A stretch of DNA of 64,000 bases, taken from Halobaculum magnesiiphilum (GTDB taxonomy: Archaea > Halobacteriota > Halobacteria > Halobacteriales > Haloferacaceae). The notes beneath the pieces are model-generated. The model searched no databases. It worked only from the letters and a program-made list of their open reading frames with translations, and had not been told where the DNA came from. The stretch lies in the NCBI RefSeq assembly GCF_019823105.1, contig NZ_CP081958.1:1860001-1924000 (forward strand). Direction: 5' to 3'. Position numbers and translations under genes: made by a program. Below, piece by piece: positions 51,834 through 60,665 of the stretch (position 1 is the first letter of the stretch; every line of letters begins with the position of its first letter).

Positions 51834-52340
51834 CCGAGGCTCGATCCTCTCCTACCCCGTTACTGGACTGACGCGCGTCTCACCGTCCATCCGTGCGGAT
51901 CGACGACCGCCAGCCCGTCGCTTCTCAGCATCGTCCCTATCGGACTGACTGACTACGTCTCGGGCTGATTCGCTCCATTCCAGGCTATCTCGCTTCGTTC
52001 CGCTCCACCCCGGGCTGTCTTGAACGTCCCCGTCCGCGTTTGTCGGGTCAGTTGGGGCTCACGGCGTCGTTCTCCCTAGAATCGGGTGATTGGCCCTCAC
52101 TGCCCGTGGCCTCGACCGCCGTCGTGGCCCCGCGACTGACGACACATTCCTCGCGCGTTTATATGGCTACAAACGAGGGAGGCCCGACTCCGTGTTGTTT
52201 GGAATGAGCTGGGGTGAATTTCACCACCAGACTTGGCTTAGTGATCGAACAACAGTTCACTCATTGACAGCTCCCTCGAAAACCAGCAAAAACAAACAGC
52301 GCAGCCGCTACCAACGGGCAGGCCTCACGGAGAGAACCGG
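51834..52340. other. Gene-poor junction between che block and mobile island
   Basis: I see no convincing gene. GC content falls along this stretch. A plus-strand frame at 52090-52446 runs antisense into the transposase remnant and has no family. A TTTATATGG box lies near 52158. The outer end of the older insertion sequence must lie here, but I could not identify its terminal repeat. Confidence 0.4.
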
Positions 52341-52556
52341 TTACCCGAGTTCTCGCAAGAACTCGCCCAGCACTCGCACGAATGTCTTGGCTGTAATTAC
52401 CGGGGCAGATCGTATCGGTCTGTCAAGTGCCACTTTGAGCAGGTAGTCGGTCAGACGCCAGAGATTGTAGATCAACGTCGCGAACGCGAAGTTGCACAGC
52501 CGAACCCGGTAGTCCGTCGACGACGTCTTCGGCATAAAGCTCTTGATAGACTTGTA

Positions 52557-53248
52557 GGCCGTGTTAAGTTAGGAATGAGGCGGTCGTTGGTTCGGGTGAT
52601 CTATGACCGAATTCGACCGCCTCAGCGGAGATATCGAGTGGATCGACTTGGAGTTTGTGGAGCGAGAGCGGACACCCGAGCAGATCATTGAAGTCGGTAT
52701 TCAACTCCATCTCGCGGGTCTATCACTTTCGAATACCAAACAGTATCTTGAGAGGTTGGGTGTCGAACGGAGTCGTACCGCGATTCATAACTGGGTACAG
52801 AAGGCAGATCTACAGCCGGCTGGCGACGGAGCTCCGAATCAGATCGCAGTCGACGAGACAGTGATTCGGATCAACAACGAACGACACTGGCTGTACGCTG
52901 CCGTCGATCCCGAAACGAACGAATTCCTCCATGTTAGGCTGTTTCAGACGAGAACCACGCAACTCACCGTGCTGTTCCTTCGTGAACTCCGCGAGAAACA
53001 GCAGATCGAGCAAACGACTTTTCTCGTCGATGGAGCGCACTATCTCAAAGCCGCGCTGGAGCGGCTCGGACTCCGATTTCAAATATCTCGCCACGGAAAT
53101 CGGAATGCTGTCGAACGTGTCTTTCGTGAGGTAAAACGCAGAACCTCTTCGTTTTCAAATACGTTCAGCAACGTGGAGCCACCGACGGCAGAATCGTGGC
53201 TCCAAGCCTTCGCCGTCTGGTGGAATCGATGCTAAAGTTAACACGACG
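52557..53248 (+). mobile_element. IS6-like insertion sequence, 692 bp, with 8-bp target duplication
   Basis: The element is flanked by perfect direct repeats GACTTGTA at 52549-52556 and 53249-53256. Its ends form an inverted repeat: the left begins GGCCGTGTTAAG, the right, read inward, CGTCGTGTTAAC. It holds one transposase gene (52603-53235). Size, 8-bp duplication and transposase all fit the IS6 family (ISH14/15/29 type in haloarchaea). Confidence 0.9.
52603..53235 (+). CDS. IS6-family transposase
   Basis: This 210-residue DDE transposase appears intact. An N-terminal HTH (LSLSNTKQYLERLGVERSRT) precedes the catalytic domain, with the triad in AVDETVIR, FLVDGAHYL and NAVERVFREVKRR. It lacks the long zinc-ribbon N-terminus of larger IS6 members. 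It is nested in, and antisense to, the older transposase gene. Since its ends and target duplication are perfect, the insertion is recent and may be active. Confidence 0.9.
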   Translation: MTEFDRLSGDIEWIDLEFVERERTPEQIIEVGIQLHLAGLSLSNTKQYLERLGVERSRTAIHNWVQKADLQPAGDGAPNQIAVDETVIRINNERHWLYAAVDPETNEFLHVRLFQTRTTQLTVLFLRELREKQQIEQTTFLVDGAHYLKAALERLGLRFQISRHGNRNAVERVFREVKRRTSSFSNTFSNVEPPTAESWLQAFAVWWNRC

Positions 53249-54809
53249 GACTTGTACTGGTTCTCGATGTCCCACCGCCGGCTGTATCCATTGACGACAC
53301 TCGAGATCTCCTCCGGCTCAACCCGATTTTTGTTCGTCACGAACACAGCGTACTTTCCGCTGGCATCATCCCTCGTGCTCGGCGCGTACAGGAACTCAGC
53401 TCTGTGGTGGACTTCACCGTCCACTCCAAACGGAACGTTGTGTTCCACCGCTTGTTCGGCCGTCGGGTGCTCTTGAATCCCCTCAATCGCTTCCAAGTCG
53501 TCCTCATATTTCGGGACCGGAGAGAGATACGTAAGTCCCCGATCATCGACTTCTGCGTACACGTCGTGGACGTAGAAGCCGCGGTCAAACAGCACCGTGT
53601 CCAGATCAACGAACTGCTCCGCGCTGTCGAGTAACCGACTCACCAGCTCGGCCTTCGAAGTCGACGGTGCATCGCCAGACTCCCAGGAGGAATTCTCTTT
53701 GACCGGCTCGATCCCGAGCACGATCGGAGCTTGGTCGCCGACAAGTGTGATGGTCGCGAACTTGTACCCGCGCTTGTATTCTTCGTCCTTCTTGTAGCCG
53801 CTCACCATCGGTGGGTAGTCCGGCTTGGCAATGTCGGCCTCCCTGTCCTCCCAGGGCCAGACGTGGAACGGAACGTGAGTGATGTCGATAGCAGCGACGG
53901 TCTCCCGAGAATTAAACGGGTCTTCCCCGCGGATGGAGTTGATGACGTTCTCGGTTGCAGCATCGAAACAGCCCATCACCTGGTCTCGAATCAGCTCGAT
54001 ACCAGGCATGGTGTCGCTCCCGTGGAAATCGGAAAGCGTACTCTGTCTGGATCCGGATTTTGTGGTTCCGACTTTCTTGATCGCCCGAAGGAACGTAGAG
54101 TTGTGACAGGTCAGATCGTGTCCCATGAGCCATCCGTATTCGCTTTCGGAGTGGGCACTCCCGCGGGTTGCACACATGCGGGCGAACATTTCGAGAATCT
54201 CTTCATCAGAGTAGGTCTGGTGAGCTGCTCTGCCTGTCACGAACTCCGGAAGAACGTGTTTCCGAGCTAATCGCACAGTCTGGGTGGCCTTCTCCTTCTT
54301 GATCTCTTTCGAACTCTCGGGTGTCTCAGCTGACTCTGATGCCGAGTTTGTCGCGGTAAGTGCCTCCGAGATGATATCGTGCTCGACGGCGAGCGTTTGG
54401 ATTGCACGTGCGGTGGCTCTGATCGTCTCCCGCGACTCGCCGAATCGAGACCACGCATAACTGAGCGTCTGCTGTTCCGGAGCGTGGTCTCGATCGTCGA
54501 CTCCGAACCCAAATCGGTGGAGAAGAGTCGTCCGTTCTTGGAGACGTTCGGCGAGCTCGTTCTGTGAGAATCCCCGTACGTGCTGATAGAGAAATGCTCG
54601 CGTCAATTCCTCTGTTTTGAACTGAGTCTTTGATTGATCCCGGTCGTCGGTCAGCAGTTCAGACGGAACGGATAATTGGCCGATCACATCCCAGAGGTGG
54701 TCCTCCTGCTCGCAGAGCGCTTCTACGTGGACGACGAGTGCTTCAGCCGCAGCGGGAGGAGACGACATGAGATAGTGTTTAGTTCAGATAGTATACCGCA
54801 ACGAGCGTA

Positions 54810-54882
54810 TGTTTGATTCGAACACTCGTGCGTTATCTATCTTCACATATAAGGCTTCACGAACAAGAGTTCGAATCAAACA
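54810..54882. promoter_or_regulatory. Inverted repeat around the promoter of the winged-helix gene
   Basis: A 14-bp sequence TGTTTGATTCGAAC (54810-54823) and its perfect reverse complement (54869-54882) are separated by 45 bp. Each arm contains the palindrome TTCGAA. Between them lies a TATA-like CATATAAGG (54846-54854) for the gene at 54883, and the right arm abuts its start codon. This would suit autoregulation. Confidence 0.6.
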
Positions 54883-55344
54883 ATGAGTGGGACCGATTCG
54901 GAGTTCGAAATCGACGGGACGACCGCGGAACTCCTCCAAAAGAAGGGAACGATAGAGATTCTCGTGAGAATCGGTGAGAGGCGGACGCAGCGCCATACCG
55001 ACCTACGGAAGGAACTGTTGTTAAGTTCCAGCACAGTTCAGGAACGGCTCAAAGCAGGGAAGCAACAAGGGCTCTGGGTACAAGAATTGGAGGACAGAAA
55101 GGGGGTTTCAGCGAAGGTCTATCGGCTCACCGAACTGGGACAGTGGATCTACGACCATGCTGTTGATGAGGAACTGAACGCATTGTACCAGACTCGGCGA
55201 GAGGTAATTAGAGAAATTCAAGACCGGGAGCGGCGCTTGATTCTCAAGGCGTCCCCAAGCGGTGCTGAGTGGGTCTCTGATATCCAGATGGAAGAACACA
55301 GTCCCCACGATTTCCAGAAATTCCTCCAACAGTTTATTGAGTAA
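54883..55344 (+). CDS. Winged-helix transcriptional regulator of the island
   Basis: This 153-residue protein has a winged helix at about 20-85 (GTIEILVRIGE; LRKELLLSSSTVQERLKAGKQQGLW; VYRLTELGQWIYDH) and a charged helical C-terminus. Its codon use and GC content are lower than in the core genes. It lies next to the insertion sequences, and its start is bracketed by a long inverted repeat that may be its own operator. Targets unknown. Confidence 0.72.
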   Translation: MSGTDSEFEIDGTTAELLQKKGTIEILVRIGERRTQRHTDLRKELLLSSSTVQERLKAGKQQGLWVQELEDRKGVSAKVYRLTELGQWIYDHAVDEELNALYQTRREVIREIQDRERRLILKASPSGAEWVSDIQMEEHSPHDFQKFLQQFIE

Positions 55345-55418
55345 CTCACTGACCGGCTCTGTTGAAATCCTCAGAGACTGATAGGTAAGATCTCTCACCG
55401 TTAGATACAGAGTGCGAA

Positions 55419-55721
55419 TCAACCAACTCTCGCTCCTCGAATCACGCTGGATGCCGCGTAGTAGAGTGCACCGAGGAGTACGGACAGTAAATACGTATAT
55501 ATCAAGAATATGCCAGAGACCAGCGGGAGGCACGAAAGTGTCCTACAGCCCAAGGCCCGTCCCGATTCGAGCGCGAGCTTCCAGACAGGGTCAGCCAACC
55601 GATCGAACGGTACGTAGTCGCCGGGTAACATCGGAGGCACAAAATGCATTACGAAGATGAGCAGGAACGCCGCAAAGACAACTCGATTCAGGAAGACGGT
55701 GCGGATTCGCCTCCACTCCAT
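55419..55721 (-). CDS. Small membrane protein of the island
   Basis: This 100-residue protein has two hydrophobic stretches (VVFAAFLLIFVMHFVPPML and LVSGIFLIYTYLLSVLLGALY) joined by a loop with two Cys residues. The ATG at 55721 is taken, six codons inside a longer GTG-started frame. No family recognised. Codon use is less GC-biased than the chromosome average. Confidence 0.5.
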   Translation of the reverse strand: MEWRRIRTVFLNRVVFAAFLLIFVMHFVPPMLPGDYVPFDRLADPVWKLALESGRALGCRTLSCLPLVSGIFLIYTYLLSVLLGALYYAASSVIRGARVG

Positions 55722-55835
55722 ACGCTCTCCCTTTAGCACGTTCTAGTAAGTGCTTTGTCTGAATTCTACGGACCCACTGGAATATTTGGTCTTACATCAC
55801 AAGGAAGGAAGAGAAATCAACAAAATAATCAAATT

Positions 55836-56015
55836 CTAATTGTAGTAATAGTAGATGATGAGTGGAATTAGCAAAACTGGTAACAGAAAGAAGATAGTGG
55901 GATTCTCAATTGCGAAGACTCCTCCCACTACAACAATCAGCAATAATGTATTCACTCCAATATACAGTAGTATTAATGTTTTGGCATTCATATCAGCAAG
56001 TTGTTCTCGAAACAT
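55836..56015 (-). CDS. Tiny two-helix membrane protein (59 residues)
   Basis: The frame begins MFREQLADMNAKTLILLYIG and has two strongly hydrophobic helices (LILLYIGVNTLLLIVVVGGV and IFFLLPVLLIPLII) ending YYYYN. A TATA-like AAATATTTATATG lies directly before the start. The segment is AT-rich. The hydrophobic pattern and clean promoter argue for a real gene; no homologue known to me. Such proteins can be toxin-like or holin-like, but there is no direct evidence. Confidence 0.5.
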   Translation of the reverse strand: MFREQLADMNAKTLILLYIGVNTLLLIVVVGGVFAIENPTIFFLLPVLLIPLIIYYYYN

Positions 56016-56087
56016 ATAAATATTTGGGAATTACTGTTAACGTCCCGTGAGTAAATTATCAGTTAAATTTAGTTAATTATAGCTCAG

Positions 56088-56960
56088 ATGGAGAGTATCT
56101 ATGTTTTGCAGCCGAAAATGAACGAAAGAAATACTGGAAAAAAGTGCGGTCGACGTTCAGCTCTCAAGGTACTCGGCGGTCTTGGTGTCGCAGGACTTGT
56201 CCCAACGGCCGGGGCTGCAAAAAAGCCGAGCAAAGCAGATAAAAAATATCAGGCACTTCTTAAAGCGCGGCGAAAGGGGAACATGCCTGTAGAAGCGTGG
56301 AGAGAAGCCCTTCGACAGAATGGATTTTCTGTCGTTACTCGGGATAGTAGCAGAAAGGTATCGTTTAGCAATGAAAGCAGCAGATCGAACTGGGGAGATG
56401 GCTCTTGGAATGGAGAGTTCGAAACAACGAAGCTAGCGCTGTCCGAATCGGATTGCGACTTCTATATTACGTACACCTATGACGATATATATTCTCCCGA
56501 TTATTATATTGATTTTGAATGGGAATTTACCACAAAGAGTGACCCCATCACGGATGCGCCGAACGATTTAGCAACTATTGAGTGGGATAGCGATGATTAC
56601 CTTCTCGATAGTAGCTACAAGGGAGACCTTGTTTACGACAATAGCCGTGGGGATTCAGAAGGCCCGTCAGGAGTTGCCTTTGATTGGGATGATAATCAAG
56701 CAAGTTCATCTGAAGCGGCGGAGCATGCGAACGATGTAGATCCCACATATAAATTTGGAGACTACTGTGGAGCTTTCCTGACCGCAACGAGCGATGCCAG
56801 CCCTGAAGATGAGCGGTATTTTTTCTTTGATCTATATCACATTGAAACTGAATTCAACATTGACGTATCTATCGGCATAACAAACCTTAGTGTGAACCCC
56901 GGTTCGGACTCCTATTATGACTTCATTGTTGAGGATAACGGGGTTCAAACCGATTACTAG
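56088..56960 (+). CDS. Tat-exported protein of unknown function
   Basis: This 290-residue protein (280 from the alternative ATG at 56118) has a twin-arginine signal (GRRSALKVLGGLGVAGLVPTAGA) with probable cleavage after the AGA. The mature part is acidic, Tyr/Asp/Ser-rich and probably beta-stranded (CDFYITYTYDDIYSPDYYID). It has no family that I recognise. AT content is well above the core genome. A hairpin CTCTGAA-N4-TTCAGAG at 56976-56993 follows the stop and may terminate transcription. Confidence 0.65.
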   Translation: MESIYVLQPKMNERNTGKKCGRRSALKVLGGLGVAGLVPTAGAAKKPSKADKKYQALLKARRKGNMPVEAWREALRQNGFSVVTRDSSRKVSFSNESSRSNWGDGSWNGEFETTKLALSESDCDFYITYTYDDIYSPDYYIDFEWEFTTKSDPITDAPNDLATIEWDSDDYLLDSSYKGDLVYDNSRGDSEGPSGVAFDWDDNQASSSEAAEHANDVDPTYKFGDYCGAFLTATSDASPEDERYFFFDLYHIETEFNIDVSIGITNLSVNPGSDSYYDFIVEDNGVQTDY

Positions 56961-57117
56961 TTAATAATCTCGCGGCTCTGAAATCCTTCAGAGTTGATAT
57001 TTTGGCCCTCTCTTCCCTTCAGATCCGCAGGACCGATGCTACACTCACGTCTCAGCAAATCGCTAGACCGCAAAAGAGGTTTCCACCGAGCCTTTTTTAT
57101 AAAGTATTCTCCTGTAG

Positions 57118-57621
57118 TCAACAGTTGATTCTGTGTTCGTCAAGGTCTGCTTCGGTAAGGCGAGGGGGGGAGCGACAGTAATTCTCGCACACTGTCCTCC
57201 GTCTCAGGGCTGCTGACTGAGTCATCGTAGGTGGTGCTTCTGGTGTAAATGTTCGCTGTTCTGTGTCTGTACTCGCCGCAATTGCGTACCCATCAATGCC
57301 GATCGCTATCTGCCAACCCACACAAGCCAAACTCCGCGCGTTTCCTTCTGAGAATCGTTCCTCCGAATCCATCACCACGAACTTGTTGCGCTCGTCCGTC
57401 GACAGTCGTTGGACGCCACCAATAGTGTCGGCGGCGGAGGAACTCGCTACGCAGAACTCCTCCACCGAGTCGAACTCCGTGTAGCGACGGATGAACGACT
57501 CTGAGGCGACGTGCTCGTGGGAACTGGATACCCAGGTCTCCGGAGAAAGCCCCCGTTCGATTGCCGTTGTGAGATCCGTGTGCAGCCGATCGTGGGTCTT
57601 GACCCCGGAGTCAAGAACCAT
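57118..57621 (-). CDS. Hypothetical island protein (167 residues)
   Basis: This frame encodes a soluble protein with a plausible fold in its middle (YTEFDSVEEFCVASSSAADT; LACVGWQIAIGIDGYAIAAS) and a Cys-containing C-terminus (RRRTVCENYCRSPPRL). It lacks known domains. Composition is intermediate between the island and the core. A degenerate or truncated gene is possible. Confidence 0.45.
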   Translation of the reverse strand: MVLDSGVKTHDRLHTDLTTAIERGLSPETWVSSSHEHVASESFIRRYTEFDSVEEFCVASSSAADTIGGVQRLSTDERNKFVVMDSEERFSEGNARSLACVGWQIAIGIDGYAIAASTDTEQRTFTPEAPPTMTQSAALRRRTVCENYCRSPPRLTEADLDEHRINC

Positions 57622-58169
57622 ACAACGTGTCCGTGTCGCAAGTGGCGTAAATCTGGTGACCGCCAGTAACGATACGTCTCAGACAGTGTGGTAAATTCCA
57701 TCGGGCACACAATTCAGACCGCTCCAAAATGACTGAGACAGGTGGTATACTAATCGCTAAGAACAATGCAGAGCTATCTACCGGCTATTCCACTACAGAT
57801 ACGTTTCACTAATAGGATTTCAACAGAGTCGAATTTCTCTAATGAACTGGCCCTTCTAGCTTGTTAGTTGCGTAGACTTCAACAAATCCTCTGGCTCTCA
57901 AGATTCTGTATTGAGCGCGTCCTTCGGACAGTTCCAGGGGTAGATTCGAGGTCTAAGGAGTACCCGACGAACGGGCTCGAAAACTGGCCGAGATCCTACG
58001 GATCCGATTGCATCCGCAGCACACAGGATCATCCTCTCAATCGAGTGGTGGTTTGTAGAAATGCAAATTCAAAAGCTGTGTGACGACCCCATTCCGATTC
58101 TATATCGCCTTATTCGGTTTACTACTGCCGACCGTCGCGCTTACACCGATCCCCGCGGATCGTCCGACA
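57622..58169. other. Island-core junction without clear gene
   Basis: I see no gene that I can support. The stretch contains the right inverted repeat (57814-57828). A diverged copy of the same motif (CTTCAACAAATCCTC) lies near 57879. GC content returns to core levels after about 58130. CTTACA at about 58139 is 31 nt from the next ATG and is the likely promoter of the following gene. No tRNA gene was recognised here. Confidence 0.45.
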
Positions 58170-58505
58170 ATGGCCGAGTTCGACCCCGAGCAGTTCGAGG
58201 ACAAGTACGCGAACTACTTCCCGGAGCTCCAGCGCGCGTACAAGAACGCCTTCGAGACGATGAACGACCGGTTCGACTCGGAGGTGATCCACGCGATCGA
58301 CCAACAGATCCTCAACGAGTCCGAGCCGTTCTACGACGAGGAGACGGGGACCTTCACCGTCGAACTACCCGAGAACCCGACCGATCGCCTGACGGCGATC
58401 GTCGTCGACGACGAGAAGCTGACCGAGACGCTCGACCGGTACGTCGCGGAGATCGAATCGGAGCTATACCGCGTCTTCGACCTCGAACCGCCCGAAGATC
58501 GGTGA
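58170..58505 (+). CDS. Conserved haloarchaeal protein (DUF5783-like)
   Basis: This 111-residue acidic protein begins MAEFDPEQFEDKYANYFPEL and contains AYKNAFETMNDRFDSEVIHA and a C-terminal ELYRVFDLEPPEDR. It resembles a family common in haloarchaea that I recall as DUF5783; function unknown. ATG 58170 is preferred to 58080, because the latter adds an unrelated hydrophobic leader. It is the first core gene after the island. Confidence 0.7.
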   Translation: MAEFDPEQFEDKYANYFPELQRAYKNAFETMNDRFDSEVIHAIDQQILNESEPFYDEETGTFTVELPENPTDRLTAIVVDDEKLTETLDRYVAEIESELYRVFDLEPPEDR

Positions 58506-58569
58506 ACGGGCGACCGCGAGACCCCGCCGAGCACAAGGTTGAAACCCTCGTACCGCCAACCGAAGGGTA

Positions 58570-58956
58570 ATGAGCGCCGACTCCCAGGACGACGGCGGCG
58601 AGGACGAACTGCGCGAGCGCATCACGAACTTCCTGCGCCGCAACTTCCCGCAGATCCAGATGCACGGCGGCAGCGCCGCCATCCAGCACCTGGACCGCGA
58701 GACGGGCGAGGTCCACATCTCGCTGGGCGGGGCCTGTTCCGGCTGCGGCATCTCGCCGATGACGATCCAGGCGATCAAATCGCGCATGACCAAGGAGATC
58801 CCCGAGATCAAGGAGGTCGTCGCCGACACCGGCATGGGATCGGGCGCCGACGGCGACCTCGGCGGCATGGGCACCTCCGACGACGGCATGTCCCCCTCCT
58901 TCCCCGGCGAGTCCTCGGACGGCGAGGACGACGAGGGCCCGCAGGCCCCCTTCTGA
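58570..58956 (+). CDS. NifU C-terminal domain protein, Fe-S cluster scaffold
   Basis: This 128-residue protein has a NifU/Nfu domain (about 15-90) with the cluster-binding C56-x2-C59 in GGACSGCGISPMT. Nfu-type proteins carry and hand over Fe-S clusters. The C-terminal 35 residues are a flexible acidic Gly/Ser tail. A TTGAAA box lies about 30 nt before the ATG. Confidence 0.88.
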   Translation: MSADSQDDGGEDELRERITNFLRRNFPQIQMHGGSAAIQHLDRETGEVHISLGGACSGCGISPMTIQAIKSRMTKEIPEIKEVVADTGMGSGADGDLGGMGTSDDGMSPSFPGESSDGEDDEGPQAPF

Positions 58957-59290
58957 CGGCGACGCTCCTCGGTTCTCTCCGCGCCGCGGTTCTCACGTGC
59001 GTACCCCGGTAGCCGCCGCTATTTCTCACATCTGTCCTTAGCGACCCGGCTCGCTCGATGCCGCGGCGCCCAACGGTGCCGTCCCAGCCGCGTTCCCGGG
59101 ATTCGGGACCGACGGGCCCGCTTCGACCGTTCTACGGCCGGAAGGGGCGTTCGGGGAGAACCGGACGATAAACTATAGGCCGCGATAGCAAACTCCTCTG
59201 AGCATGCGTCGGCGACGGCCGAACGCCCCGACTCGGGAGAGCCTGACCGGTCGCGGGCGCCGAACGACCGAATCGAAGGGCCTTTGACTA
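58957..59290. other. Intergenic region before the ABC lipoprotein gene
   Basis: No supported gene. A 27-codon frame from an ATG at 59204 (MRRRRPNAPTRESL) follows an AAACTATAGG box but has no other support. The rest is GC-rich non-coding sequence. Confidence 0.4.
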
Positions 59291-59306
59291 TTTAGGGGAG
59301 CCAAAA
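59291..59306 (+). promoter_or_regulatory. Possible DtxR/Idr-type iron operator
   Basis: TTTAGG-N4-CCAAAA at 59291-59306 is a near-palindrome (one mismatch to TTTAGG/CCTAAA) just upstream of the lipoprotein ATG (59310). DtxR-family iron regulators bind TTAGG/CCTAA-type sites. It would overlap the transcription start. Confidence 0.35.
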
Positions 59307-59309
59307 AGT

Positions 59310-60557
59310 ATGGGAGACGACAGCGGCGAACTCGACGGGCCCACGCGGCGTGACTACGTAAAATACGGCGGGGCGCTCGTCGGCGGCAGCGGCCTGCTCG
59401 CGGGCTGTACCGGGCAGTCGAACGACGGCGCGACGACGACGCAGGAGCCGACCGAGCGGACCGAGACGGCGGCCGAGGAGACCGAGGGGACCGCCACCGC
59501 GAGTCCGGAGGCGAGCTACTCCGTCGAGCTGTCGCCCGTCGGCGAGGTCACGCTCGAGGAGCCGCCGACGAACGTGTTCACCCACTTCCCGTGGTTCCCG
59601 GACATGGCGAGCGCGCTCGGGCAGGGAGACACCGTCAACAACCTGTGGTGGGACGGCACCGTTGCCGGCTTGGAGTACTTCACCGCCGGGTTCGACGACT
59701 TCGAGATCGAGTGGACGGACGAGGCGGGGCAGTACGGTTTCTCGAAGGAACAGCTGTACGAACTCGACAGCGACCTCCACCTCGTGGATCCGGCGTGGGT
59801 GACCACACAGGACAACTGGAGCCGAGCCGACATCGACGAGATCGAGGACAACGTGGGTCCGTGGCTGGGCAACTACTACAGCAGCTTCCACGCGACGCCC
59901 CCCCAGGAGTGGGCAGACGGGTACGAGTACCACAGTCTCTGGGGGGTGTTCGACCGCGTCGCGACGCTGTACGGCGAACGGGAACGGTACGAGGCGCTTC
60001 GGTCCGTACGCGACGACCTGATCTCGACCGTCGAGGCGGGCCGCCCGCCGGAGTCCGACCGGCCGACAGCCGCGTACCTCTCGATATCGGCGGACCTGTC
60101 CAGCATCTACCAGCTCAGGCTGAACGCTCCGGGCTACTGGAACTCCCACACGCGGCCGCTCGGCGCCGTCGACGCCTTCGGTGACGACGAGTTCTCGGGG
60201 CCGTTCAAGCAGATCGACATGGAGGCGCTGCTGGAGGCCGACCCGGACGCGATACTCGCGCTGTGGACGGTCACGGACACCTTCGACTTCGGGGAGCTGA
60301 AGCGGAACCTCCGGGACGACCCCGTCGGGAGCGAGCTGTCAGCCGTCCAGAACGACCGGGTATACCCGCAGGGGACGCGCTGGCAGGGGCCGCTGATGAA
60401 CCTGTTCCAGCTGGAGATGACGGCGAAACAGCTGTACCCCGAGCAGTTCGGGGCGTGGCCCGAGTACGAGAACGGCGACACGTACCCCGAGTTCGGCGCC
60501 GAGGAACGGCTGTTCGACCACCAGCGGGTCGCCGACGTCATCGCCGGCGACGCCTGA
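59310..60557 (+). CDS. ABC importer substrate-binding lipoprotein (iron/siderophore-like)
   Basis: This 415-residue protein has a Tat lipoprotein signal: RR at 13-14, a hydrophobic stretch and lipobox LAGC with C33. A Thr/Glu-rich spacer leads to a periplasmic-binding-type fold resembling FepB/BtuF proteins (PPTNVFTHFPWFPDMASALG; VDAFGDDEFSGPFKQIDMEALL). It probably binds an iron chelate or corrinoid outside the membrane. No permease or ATPase gene is next to it, so partners must be elsewhere. A possible iron operator overlaps the promoter. Confidence 0.82.
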   Translation: MGDDSGELDGPTRRDYVKYGGALVGGSGLLAGCTGQSNDGATTTQEPTERTETAAEETEGTATASPEASYSVELSPVGEVTLEEPPTNVFTHFPWFPDMASALGQGDTVNNLWWDGTVAGLEYFTAGFDDFEIEWTDEAGQYGFSKEQLYELDSDLHLVDPAWVTTQDNWSRADIDEIEDNVGPWLGNYYSSFHATPPQEWADGYEYHSLWGVFDRVATLYGERERYEALRSVRDDLISTVEAGRPPESDRPTAAYLSISADLSSIYQLRLNAPGYWNSHTRPLGAVDAFGDDEFSGPFKQIDMEALLEADPDAILALWTVTDTFDFGELKRNLRDDPVGSELSAVQNDRVYPQGTRWQGPLMNLFQLEMTAKQLYPEQFGAWPEYENGDTYPEFGAEERLFDHQRVADVIAGDA

Positions 60558-60665
60558 GATCGGGCGACGCTCGGCCGTTCCCGGGTTCGGCGACTCTCTG
60601 AGGACCGCTCCGGCCGCGTCGAGGAGACCAGAAGAGGGATTACCGGCGAGCGGAACTCGGGAGAC

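Larger units (their letters stand above)
52341..54768 (-). pseudogene. IS4-like transposase gene interrupted by a second IS
   Basis: The first 506 codons (54768 down to the insertion) encode a DDE transposase: catalytic Asp in AAIDITHVPF and VLFDRGFYVHD, and the YSRRWDIENQYKS block with the catalytic Glu. The reading frame is then broken by a 692-bp element, and the C-terminal 70 codons (SIKSFMPKTSSTDYRVRLCNF and following) resume at 52548 down to the TAA at 52341. Removing the inner element and one copy of its 8-bp target duplication restores an unbroken 575-residue frame. IS4-superfamily assignment is from the motifs; the exact IS name is not known to me. Confidence 0.88.
55357..57828. repeat. 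15-bp inverted repeats bounding an AT-rich segment
   Basis: CTCTGTTGAAATCCT at 55357-55371 has its exact reverse complement at 57814-57828. The match extends outward with G/A-C-T variation to give GGCTCTG and GACTCTG ends. A third, gapped copy (GGCTCTGAAATCC) begins at 56974 and forms a hairpin with CTCTGAA/TTCAGAG. The 2.5-kb interval contains four small genes and no transposase. No target duplication is visible. Confidence 0.55.

Noticed and set aside
52090..52446. A 118-codon plus-strand frame before the insertion sequences
   Set aside because: It overlaps the C-terminal remnant of the older transposase in antisense and shows no family or domain.
55379..55383. Further TGATA pentamers (for example here and near 18445, 30383, 39076 and 54593)
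   Set aside because: None has a matching left arm nine bases upstream or a TATA-like hexamer after 14 bp; they act as a background check on the motility motif.
59204..59287. A 27-codon ORF upstream of the ABC lipoprotein gene
   Set aside because: A TATA-like box lies at a fair distance, but the peptide is Arg-rich and without other support, and it does not overlap the next start.
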